Assembly (NCBI RefSeq): GCF_001411555.2
Contig: NC_049901.1
Location: 27,360,372 to 27,424,371 of the forward strand
DNA from: Juglans regia
Taxonomy: Eukaryota > Streptophyta > Magnoliopsida > Fagales > Juglandaceae
Length of the DNA: 64,000 nt
Direction of reading: 5' to 3'
Part shown: positions 21,118-34,188 of the stretch, piece after piece
Layout: each line of letters starts with the position of its first letter
Position numbering within the stretch: position 1 is the first letter of the stretch
The notes under the pieces: generated by a model
The model's input: only the letters and a program-made list of their open reading frames with translations
The model's database searches: none
What the model was told of the DNA's origin: nothing
Program-made: the position numbers and the translations under genes

Positions 21118-24100
21118 TGTGATGCCCCTAGATTCTACTTGGGATCAGACATATATCTGAAGTGTTGGAACATGCAACACAAGGTTACGTGCCCTTGTTC
21201 GTGACAATTAAAGATGCAATGTTCCTAACATAGTAACATGCATCTAGCATTATGCAATATTCGTAGCGGATACTTTTTTTTCTTTAGTAATACTATGCAC
21301 CAAACTAAAAATATCTCAACTCTTAAAACATACTTCATACAAAAGGACATACTAAACAACTGAGATCATAACACTAATCCAAAATGACTATGATCAAAAG
21401 AGTATTGGAGATGCAACTCTATAGTACAAATAATAATTTCAGTTAACTACTATATTAACATTGACATCGCACCATTGCTCAGTCGATCGTGTCCAGTTGG
21501 TCGAATACGTTCTTCTACAGGTCCTGTAACAAGATCTACCATTCGGGAGGAATGATAGTTAAGACTACCATTGTGAGATTTGATTATAAATCTCACAAAG
21601 TTAACAGAAAACTTCCACACAAGTTAATGATGCATGCATGGAAGTAAATGCATAATCAAAGTCAATAATAAGCATAACATAACTTGACATAACATAACAT
21701 GAAATAATAAGCATAACATGACTTGGCATAACATGGCATGAGCTGACATAACTTGAATTGGACTGAACTGAACTTGACTTGCTTAAATTGAACTGGACTT
21801 AAACTGAGACTTGACTTGACGTGACCTAAATGTAAACTAACTTAGACATGAACGTGAACTAAAACATGACGTAACATGAGACATGACTTGAACGTGAAAT
21901 ACATGAACTTGAAATTTTGTTTAATAGACTTAATTAATAAAGTGACCATACACGTGCTACACGGGTCTCTATATGAGCCGTGTGTCCCTGCCAATTACCG
22001 CATCACAACACAGGTATCTATACCAGCTATGAGTGTGTTAATACGTACTTCACAATTGTTGTGACCTCATGTATTCTATGTGTCACAAATATTGTGTCTC
22101 ATGTAATGTATGCTCTACAGTTGTTGTGGCCCCTTGAATTGTTTGTGCCACAATTGTTGTATACACAAGTAAAATAAAATATGGCTCCATTGGCATTAGG
22201 GTTTGGCGCGTTACGCTGACCAGCTAGTTAGGCCTCATTCGCAACCTGTTGACTATATTTCGTCAACCCAAGAAATTTCACAGCTATTTTGTCACTCTAG
22301 CATGAACAAAGGAGTTCTACTAGGATATTACCCCATCATATCACTTAAGGTCGTGATTGACATGAATAATTTGACATGATTGTTCTCGAATATACAAACT
22401 GTATCTAAGACGAAACGTACCATTAATACGAAAGGAAAGAAGCCCTGACATAGTGTAACATGACATGAAAGTAAGACAACAAACATGACTTACTTGACAG
22501 AAAATATTTCGTAGCATGACATAACATGTAACATACAATATTTTGTAACACGACATAACATATAATAGATAACATTTCATAACATGGCATAACGTGTAAC
22601 AGAGAATATTATGTGACGTGACATACATGCAACAAATGACATACGTGACATGACATACTGGCGATAGATAGGACTGTGTGACAGATAAGTATTTTGTGAC
22701 AGTATACATCATGTGTAACATATAAACATGTAATAACGTGGCGTGGCATGACATATATGATAACATACGAATATAACTGTAGTTCCCTTACCCATCACAT
22801 ATACACAGTAAACTGATAATAATTTAAGAGTTAACTAACCTTGGTCTTGGCATTTCTAAGCAAAACTCAAGCATGATCACAAGGAACTGAAGTAGTGATT
22901 TCTAAAAGTTAGAACTTAATCACTAACTTAGACCAAAATTATCATTTTAACCTCTACATGTGAAAAAATGACCATTTTACTCTAACTTAAGAATTTTGCA
23001 TCCTAACTCCAAAAATCACCAAACTTTACATACCTCTTATAAATTTTGTTCTAAATTCAAATATCAAATCAGAAAAAATTTAAACTAAACACAACCATGA
23101 AAACTCTATAGGGGCCGAAACTTACATAGGCTATTTCTCTTGATTTTTGTTGCAATTCTTCCAAATTCAAAACTCATGATTAAACCGAAATTTTGCAACA
23201 AAGATTTTCCTATCCTAAGTTTAAAAATATTCTTAAACATCTATTAAAATAAATTCTAATCATAACCAACAAACTTTTCAGTAAAAAGATCCAAACTTTT
23301 TAACCAAAAAAAAACCCTTGAAACCCAAGTTTTGACCTTATTCAAAACATCTCCAAGGATTCCAAAAAATCAAATCTTACATCTAACATATTCATAACAT
23401 CTTCCTAAGATCAACCATGCTTTAAATCATCAAACAAAACTCACCAAAAATCACAAAACAACACTTGAAATTTTTGGTTCTACTCTTAGTCCAAAAACAT
23501 AAACTTTTCCTTAACCAGCTTTGGTCAATCTCTTGATCAAAGCTGCCTAAGAATCAAAAAGTGTCATGCAAAATGACTCAGAAAACTGCCTAAGAGAGCT
23601 CTTTTGGGTTTTTCTCTAAGAATGGGGTGAAGAAGTGATAAAATGAAGTTAAGTGTCTTGAACAACTTTAGACTTCTAGAGGGGGGAGGTATGGGCTTGA
23701 ATGGCCTTTGATTGGAGGTGCATATATCACATAAAGTGAAAAATAGTGAGGGGCAAGGACTGCCTGCTGCTGCCATGAGGTATGGGGGGGTGATGAGGTG
23801 GATTTTCCCTCTCCCATCAAGGTGCTATTGGGTGCAGCCAAGGGCAGTGAATGGTCTGCCATGTAGGGGAGGAAACATCTTCAAGAAGTTTTGCTACGGT
23901 GGCCAAATTCATGGGCCTTAACCAAGTGGGCTTCAATTTGGGGTTTAGAGAAGGTTTGATTAGGGTTTGTGATGCTATCAAGCCCAAATCTAATTGTTCT
24001 TGGCCCAATCAAAATTCCAAGGTTTAAAGGGTTGGATAGTGATGACATAACATGAATTTGAGTAATGTATAGCATGTGGAAGTGATTTAATCAAGTGATT

Positions 24101-24897
24101 AAACTCAATGCTAGAAATTGGATCAAATACGGTTTGGAGGCCAACTTTAGGGTTTGGGGAAATCGGTTAGGATTTCTGTTTCAAAAAAACTTTTGGGATT
24201 TTAATTGGATTCCAATCATTTAGGGTTTCACTAGGGTTGAAACCTTCTTTGGTTTGGCACAATTTGGTTGATTAGATGGAAAACATATTTTGATTAGGTG
24301 ACATGATCTCACGTCTTGATTCATTCACAATTCATCTCATTGCTCCTCTTTGTGCCAAGTGTCCAATAATATTCACCAAGTGTGGCTAAGATCCTACCAA
24401 GTGTCCAAGTGAAACTTCTCTAACCTAATTTGGACATTCCACACTGTGATTTTTTAAAACACTACACCAGATGCTACTATAGAGGTAACTATTCACTCCG
24501 AGAAAGTGAAACATAAAGTTTGCACTATAAAATCCCAAATATTCATACAAACATAATTGTGCAATTCGTTTGTTGAAATTCAATCCTGAAGTGCCTCGAA
24601 ATAAGGAAAACACGTTTTTGAACAAGCGTTTCGTCTGAAAACGAAAAATGGGATAATCGCGCCGTAAAATCGTAAATAATCAACTAAGTCTATTGGCGCA
24701 TATCATATTACAATATGACACTTCTAACTACATCCAATAAATAAAATTGCACTTCTGGCGCCATAGTGAGTGATAACTCTGGCTATGATGATAGACTAAA
24801 ACCTACGCGATTGATCGAATCGTGAAAACTTACGGTATTTTCATGAGGTTGTTACATACTCATGTTTCTACCAATGAATTTCTAGCAGGCTGTTACA
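21118..24897 (-). mobile_element. Element A, left LTR (3' LTR in element orientation)
   Basis: A 3.78-kb LTR with TG...CA ends, TGTGATGCCCC to CAGGCTGTTACA. It is matched along most of its length by the right LTR. It contains many short degenerate repeats of the type CATGACATAACATG (21660-21910 and 22440-22770). It also has a series of CACAATTGTTGTG-type palindromic units (22050-22165), a conserved block near 22262-22335 and the double hairpin at 21536-21595. All small ORFs here are chance frames. Compared with the right LTR it lacks about 630 bp near 23,540. Confidence 0.88.
21536..21595 (-). other. Conserved LTR double hairpin, copy A-left
   Basis: First stem: CTACCATTC...GAATGATAG (21536-21558, one mismatch). 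Second stem: TGAGATTT...AAATCTCA (21574-21595), perfect over 8 bp. Confidence 0.7.
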
Positions 24898-24945
24898 TAC
24901 TCCCCTCCTAAAAAAAAGGATTTTGTCCTCGAAATCGACGCAAGT
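24898..24945 (-). other. Element A polypurine tract and 3' end
   Basis: Read on the minus strand, this gives GTCGATTTCGAGGACAAAAT followed by an A/G-rich run and GGAGGGGAGTA directly before the LTR. This is the typical chromovirus 3' end, where the purine tract primes plus-strand DNA. Confidence 0.75.
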
Positions 24946-26500
24946 ACAAACATTAAACAAAACTAAGGAGAAGATGTTGCTCACCAAATATACTGTCCAT
25001 CACTAGACGTATAGTCACTAATCGGCTCCGGTGGAGGTGCATCGATGTCCATCGGCATGGCGTGTTGGGGTAAGTAGTAGAACACGTTGTCCTCTAAATC
25101 ATACGCCATGTTGCCGAAATGGCCTGGTTGAAGGTGTTGCACAAACTCTTCATCGCTGCTATCTGGCTCCTAACCCTCTACCAACAAACGTTTGCGGTGA
25201 GTTGATGGCATGGATGATCTTGAAACTGTGGGCTCAGTGTTGGCGGTTGCAGCACGCCTTTCTGCTGCTCTGCTGGACTCCGCTCCATCCCATGCTGTCC
25301 TAGCTTTGAAGCTATCCCGGTCTAACCACGTAGTCGAGTGTAGAGGTAGGTAACATTCTTCATGAGGTAACACCTTCCTCACGCAGCCCACACTATTTTT
25401 ATCTATAAGTATCACATGATTACACAAAATAACTACCACCATAATAGAGAAAAGTACAACACTCACAAAGGTCACTGCCTAAATTTAATGACTTCTAGGC
25501 TACCTTTCTAGGATATTGAATCTTTGCTTAAGTGAAATCACTACTTTCCTTACTGCTCAAAGAGTTATTCACAACATATATATATATATATATATATATA
25601 CCCTTGAAGTCTACCATTCCTTAACTCTCTCTCTAAAATCAACTATTGTATTGGAATCCTTCCACAAAGTAGATCAAGTCATACCGGCACACTCTCTAAA
25701 TCTAAAACTTCAAGTGGATAATCTCTCAAAACTTTTCCTTAGAAAACTGTAAGCGATTCACTTTCTTTAATTCATCAGGGAATCCTATCCGCCTAGGACT
25801 AGTTTACTTCTTCATAACCAAAAACGAATCGGTCCTCTCCTAGGTGGTACCTCAATAAACGGTCAACTATTAACCTAAATGCAAGACTTTCTCTCTTATG
25901 ATTTGGCATAGCTCTTCTATCCATCATAAGCTGCCTCTCATTCTTACTTTAAACAAAATGATCTATTTCTATTGTCCACGTAAATCCTGAGGACCAAAAT
26001 TTTACTCCTTATATAAAAGTCTCTAATATAAGGGCGATCTATGCATCCACAAAGACAATGCTTCATTAGAAACCATTTAATGGTGGCTGGATAAAACTAC
26101 TATCATAAATGAATCCTACTAAGGCCAAAGCTTCTGTCAAACACTCATACTCTTCTTAACACAAATTCTATTGGATCTTCAAAATCAAAACAAACTCCAA
26201 ATACGTGGAATACTAGTTCATCTACCTTTAATATCCTTTCTCTAATTGCTAAAGGGTATTCAATATCTACATCGATAAGGACAATAATACGCTTAATGAG
26301 AATTGCTACTCTTACTGCTTGGTAACAATTCAAATTCCGAACTGGACCCTTGTACAATACCACAAACACCGAAAAAGGGACTCGCTTGAATCAAACAACG
26401 TACAAGTTGCAAAGCTCAATGAGTTAACATTACCAAAATATCAATAATGCAATAATACCATTAATTGCAATCTAATCAACCTTAACTAAGCTTAACAATA
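24946..26500 (-). other. Element A internal sequence without recognised genes
   Basis: About 1.5 kb between the zinc-knuckle end of gag and the purine tract. No pol domain is recognisable in any frame. A (TA)n microsatellite lies at about 25576-25600. The 74-codon minus ORF near 26145-26369 (contains RERILKVDELVFHVFGV) shows no known motif. Confidence 0.6.
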
Positions 26501-26504
26501 TAGA

Positions 26505-27335
26505 GGTCTTAGAAAAATACTAGGGACGTCACCAATTTCCTTAGACCAGATGTGTCAGCATCGATATCACATGGGGTTACAACATACATGCGTGCTGGGA
26601 TGTGGGGCCTTGGCTTGTGATCACCAGCTCCACTGCCTTGTGTAGTGTTGGGACAATCTTTGATCAAATATCTCGATTTCTCGCATCTATAACAAACTCC
26701 ATAACCACTGCGACATTCTCCGCGGTGACACTTTCCACACTTAGGGCATAACAAGTAAAAAGACGGCATCTGCCCTCCTGTCACTATTCCCTTGCCTTTA
26801 GCGGGCTGGAAAATGACTTCTTCTTCTCGGCGCTACTACTTCTAATAAATGGCATTTTTTCATTCGGTATTGATCTGGATCACCAGACCTCTCTGCTCAG
26901 GCTGCTATCACGGCCACATTCACCAACTCTTTGTAATTCTCTATTCTTAGGCAAGCTACTTGACTACGAATCCTTGGCTGAAGTTCTGCTTGAAACTTCT
27001 ACGCCTGCATCCTTTGAGTAGAAATCAAGTGTGGTGCAAGCCTTCCTAATGCCATAAACTTAGCGGCGTACTGTTCTACGGTCAAACTGCCTTGAGTTAA
27101 AGTCGCGAACTCCTGCACCTTTAGCTATTTGACAGAATCCGGGAAGAATCTGCTGTCAAACTCTTCTTTGAACCTCTCCCATGTCAAAGCAGCAAGGGTT
27201 CCTAGTTCACGTATTAAAAGCTGCTTTCGGGTATCCCCACCATATTCCAGCTTCTCCTTGGAATAGGTATCCAGCGTATAGAACCGTCTGGTCCTCAGTG
27301 CATCCGCATATCTCTTACGTCCTTTCGAGATCTAT
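26505..27335 (-). pseudogene. Element A gag with zinc knuckles, degenerate
   Basis: A minus-strand ORF (26784-26509) carries the two-knuckle region of chromovirus Gag: CPKCGKCHRGEC, then CYRCEKSRYLIKDC. In the second, C-X2-C-X4-H-X4-C has Tyr in place of the His (residue 39 of the ORF), so metal binding would be lost. Upstream on the minus strand (26,800-27,335) broken frames match the capsid part, such as FQGEAGIWWG and VYGIRKACTTLDFYSKDAG. A solo LTR (S1) cuts the gene at 27335. Gag would package element RNA; this copy has many stops. Confidence 0.8.
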
Positions 27336-30300
27336 TGTAACACCTGGCCCAGCCAAGCCACTTTACAAAATTCTTGGGTTTATAGTTATGGAAATCCCAT
27401 TTGGAATTGAGAGTAAAATTTTGTGGAAGAGAGTTCAGACCTAAGATATATTTTTTGGTGGAATATAAATTTTTTTTCAATAGGTTTGATAATTAGGTTT
27501 AAAATCTGTTAATGGAACAAGTGGATCTTTACTCGTAAAATTTATAGGACAAGTACTTTTTCTTTAAGGATGAGTCGAGGTCTAAAATCCATTTCTTTTA
27601 TGATTTTCTTATTATCCAAAATGTCGACCCAAATATTTTAAAATGGGCCCTACCCGATCACCCTAGGGCCCGCGCCCGTTTGCTGTAAATGGAGAGACAC
27701 AGCGTGTAGTTGTTTAAAAAAAAAAGAAGTGAAAACGGCGTTTAGTTATTTCCACTAGTCACATTCACGTCTTTCCTCCGTAGGGTTTTTTTTTTTTTTT
27801 TTCTCTTCACCTTATATACATAGGTAAACTTTGTCAACCAAGCGATAGTGTTGCTGCAAACCTCCATTCAAGCCTCATTTTCCATGCCGCTACTCTGTGG
27901 ACAACCAAAACCAGCACTGCTTCACGGACACCGACCACCATCTCCCATCCTAGTGTCAACCACGGGACCACCGTGGAAAAGCCATCGGCCCCAGCCCCAG
28001 CCCCAGCCCGAAACAGAGCCTGAATTAGACCTTCACGGAAGCCCAAACGAAGCGTCCCAAGCTCCTCTCGGGTTTTCCTTGTTGCCGTAAGCAATGGTAG
28101 TTCCTCCGCAAGCTACCAGCTTTCGTCGTAGCCATGCACCACCGAGAACCAACACCTCGCAGTCGCAGCAACAAACGGTTGCGTTGGGAATGTTCATCAT
28201 TTGGGCAACCTTAGCAACCTCGAGCAGCACACATGCACGGTCAATAGCGAATCAACACCTCCACATAGTTGCCGTCGGTTCTTCCACCCCATGAAAACCT
28301 CTGTCCAGACCCCAACTCCATGCCCAGCCACACGAAGCTGCCGCCCAACGCCTCCCGTAGCCTCCATTGCAAGCCACGAAACTCCCCTGTTTTAGACAAC
28401 CGAAAATAGAGCATCACCACAAATCCAGTTGATCACCACCGTACGACAGGAAAACTATCGGACCAGCCACAGAATCTGCCGGTTGTCACTTTTTCGCCAG
28501 CCTCGAGCCGCCTCAATTCCGCCTTGTCGCACACTGTGAGTCACTCTCATGTTGCTCTTTTTATTTTTTTTCCTCTCGCGCACTCACCCTCCGTTCTCTC
28601 GCATTTCTCTCGCTCTCACCGCCCTACGTAGGCAGCATCTCCACCGCTCACCTGCTTTCCAGCTGCGTCGCCACTGCCTACCCAGTCCAGCCGTCACACG
28701 CTGCCGCTTGTTTTCCTCCGTGAGTAAGCCCTACCGTGCTTGTTACGTTGTTTTATGTAGGTTTTTTTTGTTAGTTTTCAAAGAATTAAATGAAATTACC
28801 GTAATACCCTTTACTACATGTTATATTAATGGGCTTTTAAACTTTTATTATGTATTAGTACAGTGTTATTTAATTATGATTACAGAAAATTATTTTAACA
28901 TGTTATTAAGTAAAGTTTTATTTTAAAAGTAAACAATAGTGGTGTAATGTTATTTTTACATTTTAGATATGATTTAGTCTATTTAAAAATAGTTATGGTT
29001 TATTTTAAAATAATTTGGGATAATTATATTATTCAGTATTAAACTTCGTAAGTTGTTTTCATTAATAAATAAGTTAGACTTTTAAATATTTTTAGTCGAA
29101 GTTATCAAATGGACATTGGTGATTTTAGAAAGGGATGATATATTTTCAAGTTATGAAATTTTAGGTTTAGAGGAATTAAGTAGGTTATTTTAGAAGTTTA
29201 CGATTAAATATCGAAATAAGTGGTTGATTGGAAATTTACGAGAATTACATGATTATTTTATAGGTGGTGATTAATATTTTTTTGGCATTTTTGAGGAAAA
29301 TTCTGAAAAGCTAAGAAGTCCAGGTAAGAGGGGTTCCTATGCTAGACTTTGCATTAAAATAAAATGAGCTGAGGTTATTTTTGGAAAATATACATATTTG
29401 ATTTTGAAAAGAAATTTGAACTACCTCGATTATTTGTTCTGCATTACTTAAGAGATTCTGTTTAAGGAGAAATTATTTTCTGTCATGACTAGTGTAGACA
29501 TGAGCTTATTTTTGACATTCTGTTTCTGAACTTTGAAAATAGAGTGAATATGAAATTTTATGCATAAATTATGTTGTGATATGATTTTGTTTTGTTCTGA
29601 AGATTTTCTGTACTCTGATATGATCTGATGTGATTTCTGAAAACCTCTGGCATAACATTCTGTTTCTATTCCGTTCTGACCTTACCACGGGTGTAAAATT
29701 GTGGCCTCTATTCGGGTTGGTACCAACTTTTCTGTTTCTGGTGCACCCACTTTGGAAACAAAGTGGTTTTCTGCGTGGTCTTTCCTATGTGCACACTCGG
29801 GGCTCCAAGAATGAATAAGGGGAAGATTCACATTCTGTTTCTGCTCGGTTAGCTACTGGGGTTTGCACAACCCTATCATGGGGGTTAAACATGGTATTTG
29901 TTCTGACATGATAAGATAAGATGTGATGTTTCAGTTAATGCTATGCCAAAGGGATTTTGATTAAGAATATTTTTCGAACTTTCGCACTGATATTTTTGAT
30001 AACATGTTCTGACGCTGCATTTTGAAAACATTATTATGATTCTCCATTCTGAAAGAAAATATTTTTGTTCTGCATCCTGAACTCTGTAAATGCTCATGTT
30101 TACACACTAGTATATGTCTTCTGCTTACTGAGTTGTTGATTATCTCTATATATTTTTCAAATAATTTTGATGGTTCAGTTGGAGAACAAGAGTAGAAAGT
30201 TTTAGCAGGTGTGATGATCAGAGTGGAATAAGTGCCCGAGAGTACAAGTGCTTATTTGAGAGTTGTAGTTAGTAAACTGAATTTATTTTTCAGGTATTTT

Positions 30301-30519
30301 GATTTGATGAGTTAAGTATAATTTCGAGTTTTGGAGAGTTTTTAATTTATGTTATTGAGATTTTCTTTATTGTCCCCATGGAGGAACTTAGATTTTTGGA
30401 TTGATTAAATGGATTAAAATTTATGGGATTTTCTGGATTTTATAGTTGTGTTATTTAAGTTAATTTTAAGTATTAAGAGCTAACTCTCTAGACCTCCAGG
30501 AACGGGGCGTTACATCTAT
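27331..30519 (+). mobile_element. Solo LTR S1
   Basis: The unit 27336-30514 (3179 bp) starts TGTAACACC and ends GGGGCGTTACA, flanked by the direct repeat TCTAT (27331-27335, 30515-30519). It has no internal region, so it is a solo LTR left by recombination between the two LTRs of an element. TATATA at 27813-27818 precedes a GC-rich stretch of about 900 bp that probably corresponds to the transcribed leader. Small ORFs in this stretch lack any recognised domain. The last 1.2 kb matches S2 and S3. It interrupts the gag of element A. Confidence 0.9.
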
Positions 30520-30920
30520 AAACCATTTTTTTGCTCTCAGAGGTCCTTCATTACAAGAAAAGTTCAGGTATCTATGAATCAGAAATTTCTCATAAGAACA
30601 ACCCTAACTTCGGGTCTAGGTGCATGCACTTGCTATTGTGGCTGATGTCTAAGCACGTTAGTAAGCAGACGTACAACTTCAACTAATCATCCATCCGTCA
30701 GGGGATTCTGATTCTCCTGATTGATGTCTCCATCAGGGTTCCAAAGTATTCTACCGCGAGTCATGTGTCACTTCCTGAAACACACTAGTACATGTATCAC
30801 AACCACATACTATCTCTTATACCTCAAGAGATTCAAGCCTAGTGAAGACTAAAATCTTAGGCTTAATGTTTGATGTATTTCCTATGGACATGTGGATTTA
30901 TAACCCTGAGACGTATTGCT
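30520..30920 (-). pseudogene. Element A 5' leader and gag start
   Basis: On the minus strand this runs from the primer-binding site through a leader of about 150 bp into broken gag N-terminal frames, including MTRGRILWNPDGDINQENQN. It continues after solo LTR S1 at 27335. Stops are frequent. No function remains. Confidence 0.6.
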
Positions 30921-30932
30921 TTGATACCACCC
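30921..30932 (-). other. Element A primer-binding site
   Basis: Minus strand GGTGGTATCAA next to the LTR end GGCGTCACA. It matches the initiator tRNA-Met complement (TGGTATCA). Confidence 0.8.
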
Positions 30933-31630
30933 TGTGACGCCCTCAGATTCTGCTTGGGATTGGACGGACATCTGAAGTGGCGGGACATGCAACACAAGGT
31001 TACCTACTCCCGTTCTTGATAATTAAAGATGCAATGTTCCTAGCATGCATTTAGCATTATGCAATATTCGTAGCGGATAATTTTTTTTCTTTAGCAATAC
31101 TATCCACCAAATTGAAAATATCTCAAATACTTAAAAACATACTTCATACAAAAGGACATACTAAACAACTGAGATCATAAAGCTAGTCCAAACTGGCTAT
31201 GATCAAAAGAGTATTGGAGATGCAAGTACGTCTCACCGTCGCTCAGTCGACCGTGTCCAGTTGGTTCAATTTCAATTCTCCTTCAGGTCCTGTAACAAGA
31301 TCTACCATTCGGGAGGAAATGGTAGCTGAGACTACCACAGTGAGATTTGATTATAAATCTCAACAAGTCAACAGGAAACTTCCACATAGGTTAATGATGC
31401 ATGCATGACAGTAAATGCATGAATATATAATCAAAGTCAATAATAAGCATAACATAACTTGGCATAACATGGCATGACATAATAAGCATAACATGACTTG
31501 GCATAACATGGCATGACCTAACATAACTTGAATTGAAACTGAACTGAACTTCACTTGTTTAAACTAAACTAGACTTAAACTGAGACTTGACTTGACGTGA
31601 CCTGAACGTGAACTAACTTAGACATTAATG
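30933..31630 (-). mobile_element. Element A, right LTR, segment 1
   Basis: Begins TGTGACGCCCTCAGATTCTG and follows the left LTR closely, including GACATGCAACACAAGGTTAC. It is interrupted after ATTAATG (31624-31630) by an insert. The double hairpin is at 31302-31362. Confidence 0.87.
31302..31362 (-). other. Conserved LTR double hairpin, copy A-right
   Basis: First stem: CTACCATT...AATGGTAG, perfect over 8 bp. Where the left LTR carries a mismatch, this copy is fully paired. Second stem: TGAGATTT...AAATCTCA (31341-31362). Confidence 0.7.
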
Positions 31631-33401
31631 TTCACAAAAAATATATCTGCAAGTGTACAAAATCGTAACAAGTAGTAAAGTATTTTAAAGAAAATGGTTA
31701 TCAAACCCACAAGGAATAATTATGATATTGAGTATTGAAATTGACTAAATTAATTACTATTTGGAAAACTGATATTTGAATAATGGTTTATCAAAATTAA
31801 ACTGAAGAAAAGAACATTAAAATTAAGATTTTAAAAATAATAAGAATAGACCTAGAGGATTTGACTTCATCTAGCAAATCTCACACAATTTATTCTTCCT
31901 TGTTATAGAATTCCAATTATCCAAAGTTGATGATAAACATCCCTTAACTATTCAATATTTTCTCTCAAACGATACCAAAAATATCTCCAACTAATAACTC
32001 CATATCTCTATGTGAATTTAACTAATTGGAGACTCATTAAGTTCTATGAATTTTTCTTGAAAATCACACTAGTCGCAGTAAAGCATCTCTGCTTTCTCTC
32101 AACTAATGGTATTTAATCTTAGATTTTGATCACAAATCACCTTTCGGTCTCGTTGCTATCCAAAAGATCGAACAATAGTTAGCAAGAAAATTGTAAGCAT
32201 TAAGAACAAGGAATACACACTCAATCACGAAAATATCGAAAATAAAACAACTTGGAATATAAACTGTGTTCAATGCTAGGCTACATCAAAGCACTAGAAA
32301 ATAGAATTAGTTCATAATGGAATTGAAAAGAAAAATACTAAAACTAGTATCTTCGTTGAAGTCGGTTGATGAAGCATGCGGCTCTCACCTCTGCCCTCCA
32401 GTTCAGCCTTCTCAAAAGAACACTTCAAGAATAAATTCTAGAACTCTAAAGTCAGACTCAGACTCTAAAACATAAAAACTCTCGACTCCGATTTAGAACT
32501 CTCCTCTATTCATCTCACAAGTCAAGATTAAATAGATATTGAAATTTAAATCTGGAAACAAGATAACTACGACAATAATCTAGCCTAAAGATCTAGAAAT
32601 TAGTTTCTGAAAATAAATGTTAACATAAAAGGAATTATCTCAAGAATAACAAAATTATCTAAAATGGAAGATTCAATGATATGTGGCTTGAATTATGGAG
32701 CTTGGAAGGATTTGGTCGCCAACAGATTGATAGCGGAACTCAAATTTGGTAGTCAATAGCAGATTGATCCCAGTCGGGATGAATTATCCCACCGAATAGA
32801 TATCGTGTGCGCTGAATATAGCTGGCGTGGAAGTCACAAATCAACGGGCGAGGAGGTCACAAAGACCACACAACCCTCTCCTCGCCTACCAAGTGGAAAG
32901 ACTCCCGACTGGAATGAAATACTCCTCTCGCCTTTTCTAGTTGTTGCCCACGATGTCGTTTAGGTTGATCTTTTAAGTTGGTCGTTTAGACTAGTTGTCC
33001 AATCTAACCACCTAGAGCCTTGTCGCCAAGTCATCGCGCCTTCTGGTTGCGAGCCTCCTCGCCTATCGAAAGGTAAGTCTTCTCGCTTTTAGGCGAGAGA
33101 AATTTCTTTGCTGCCCATGGGAGAAGGCTCCTGACCCAAATCTCATCGGCTCTCTTCAGATCTGACTGCCTCTCATCGGTCTGGATCTGTAGTCTTCTCA
33201 TTCCTTTAAATCCAAGAAGACTTATTTTCTTAGATTAAGTCTTCTCACTTTGCACTAAGTCTTCTCATTCCTTTAAATCCAAGAAAATAAATAAAAATAT
33301 GTATAAATAAAATAAAATCAATAGGATTGAAGGGAAAATGACACTTTTCATAAATAAAATAGTGATAAAAATCACATAAAAACAACACTTATCAATTAAT
33401 G
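31624..33401. mobile_element. Unclassified 1.76-kb insert with 7-bp duplication
   Basis: ATTAATG repeats directly at 31624-31630 and 33395-33401. The left LTR of element A shows the empty site. The insert (31631-33394) starts TTCACAAAAAATATATCTGC, ends CACTTATCA and has no matching terminal inverted repeats or coding domain. Its start (CTGCAAGTGTACAAAATCG and AAACCCACAAGG) resembles a repeat type I recall from many plant genomes, but I cannot name its class. A short AT-rich duplication leaves some uncertainty about the exact ends. Confidence 0.65.
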
Positions 33402-33775
33402 TGATCTGAAACATGATGTAACATGAGACATGGCTTGAACGTGAAATACATGAACTTGGAATCTTGTTCAATAGACTTAATTAATAAAGTGACCATATGG
33501 GTGCAACACGGGTCCCCTTGAGCTGTGTGTTCCTGCCGATTACTGCATTACAACATAGGTATCTACACCAATTGTGAGTGTGTTAATACGTACTCCACAG
33601 TTATTTTGGTCCCACGTATTTTATGTGTCACAATTGATGTGTCTCACGTAGTGTATGCTCCATAGATGTTGTGGTCCCATACTTCAGGCTCCACAGTTGT
33701 TGTGGCCCTATGAATTGTTTGTGCCACAATTGTTGTGGACACAAGTAAAATAAAATATGACTTCATCGGCGTTAG
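33402..33775 (-). mobile_element. Element A, right LTR, segment 2
   Basis: Resumes with sequence matching the left LTR from about 21,850 to 22,200, including GCCACAATTGTTGTGGACAC, until the junction with element B. Confidence 0.85.
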
Positions 33776-34129
33776 AGCGTCGGGAGTTCGTGATAGTTAA
33801 CATGCAATGCATCCTAGTATGTAATTAGCAGTATGCAATAACCACAGCAGATAGAAGGATGAAAACAAAACTTATGCCAGAATAACTAAAACATCCCAAT
33901 GCATTACTAATCATCATAAGTTCAAAGCCAAATTGTAGCATAACTTAATACAACTAGATATTAAAATCTTTAAAGTTAAATTAAATGCTTCATGCGTTCT
34001 AGAGCATGAAAGACTAGGGCTATAAACATGATGATCAAATCTAGTCTCCTCTCGAGGTCAGGCTCCTCCCCAATTAGTTGGATCCAGTGCTCCATCTAAT
34101 CCGTCCTTCTCGTATCCTGACACAGCTTC

Positions 34130-34188
34130 TATCATTCCAAGTGGAATGATAATGGGTCCATAAAGGGTGCGATTTACATGAAATCTCA
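34130..34188 (-). other. Conserved LTR double hairpin, copy B-left
   Basis: First stem: TATCATTCCA...TGGAATGATA, perfect over 10 bp with a minimal loop. Second stem weaker: GATTT...AAATC (34171-34185). Stem bases differ from copies A and C but pairing is kept. Confidence 0.7.

Noticed and set aside
22341..22766. 141-codon minus ORF rich in Cys, His, Met and Tyr
   Set aside because: Produced by the CATG/ACAT repeat zone of LTR A; its counterpart in the right LTR is broken into shorter frames.
27834..28395. Several ORFs of 64-86 codons
   Set aside because: GC-rich leader of solo LTR S1; frames are not shared with S3.
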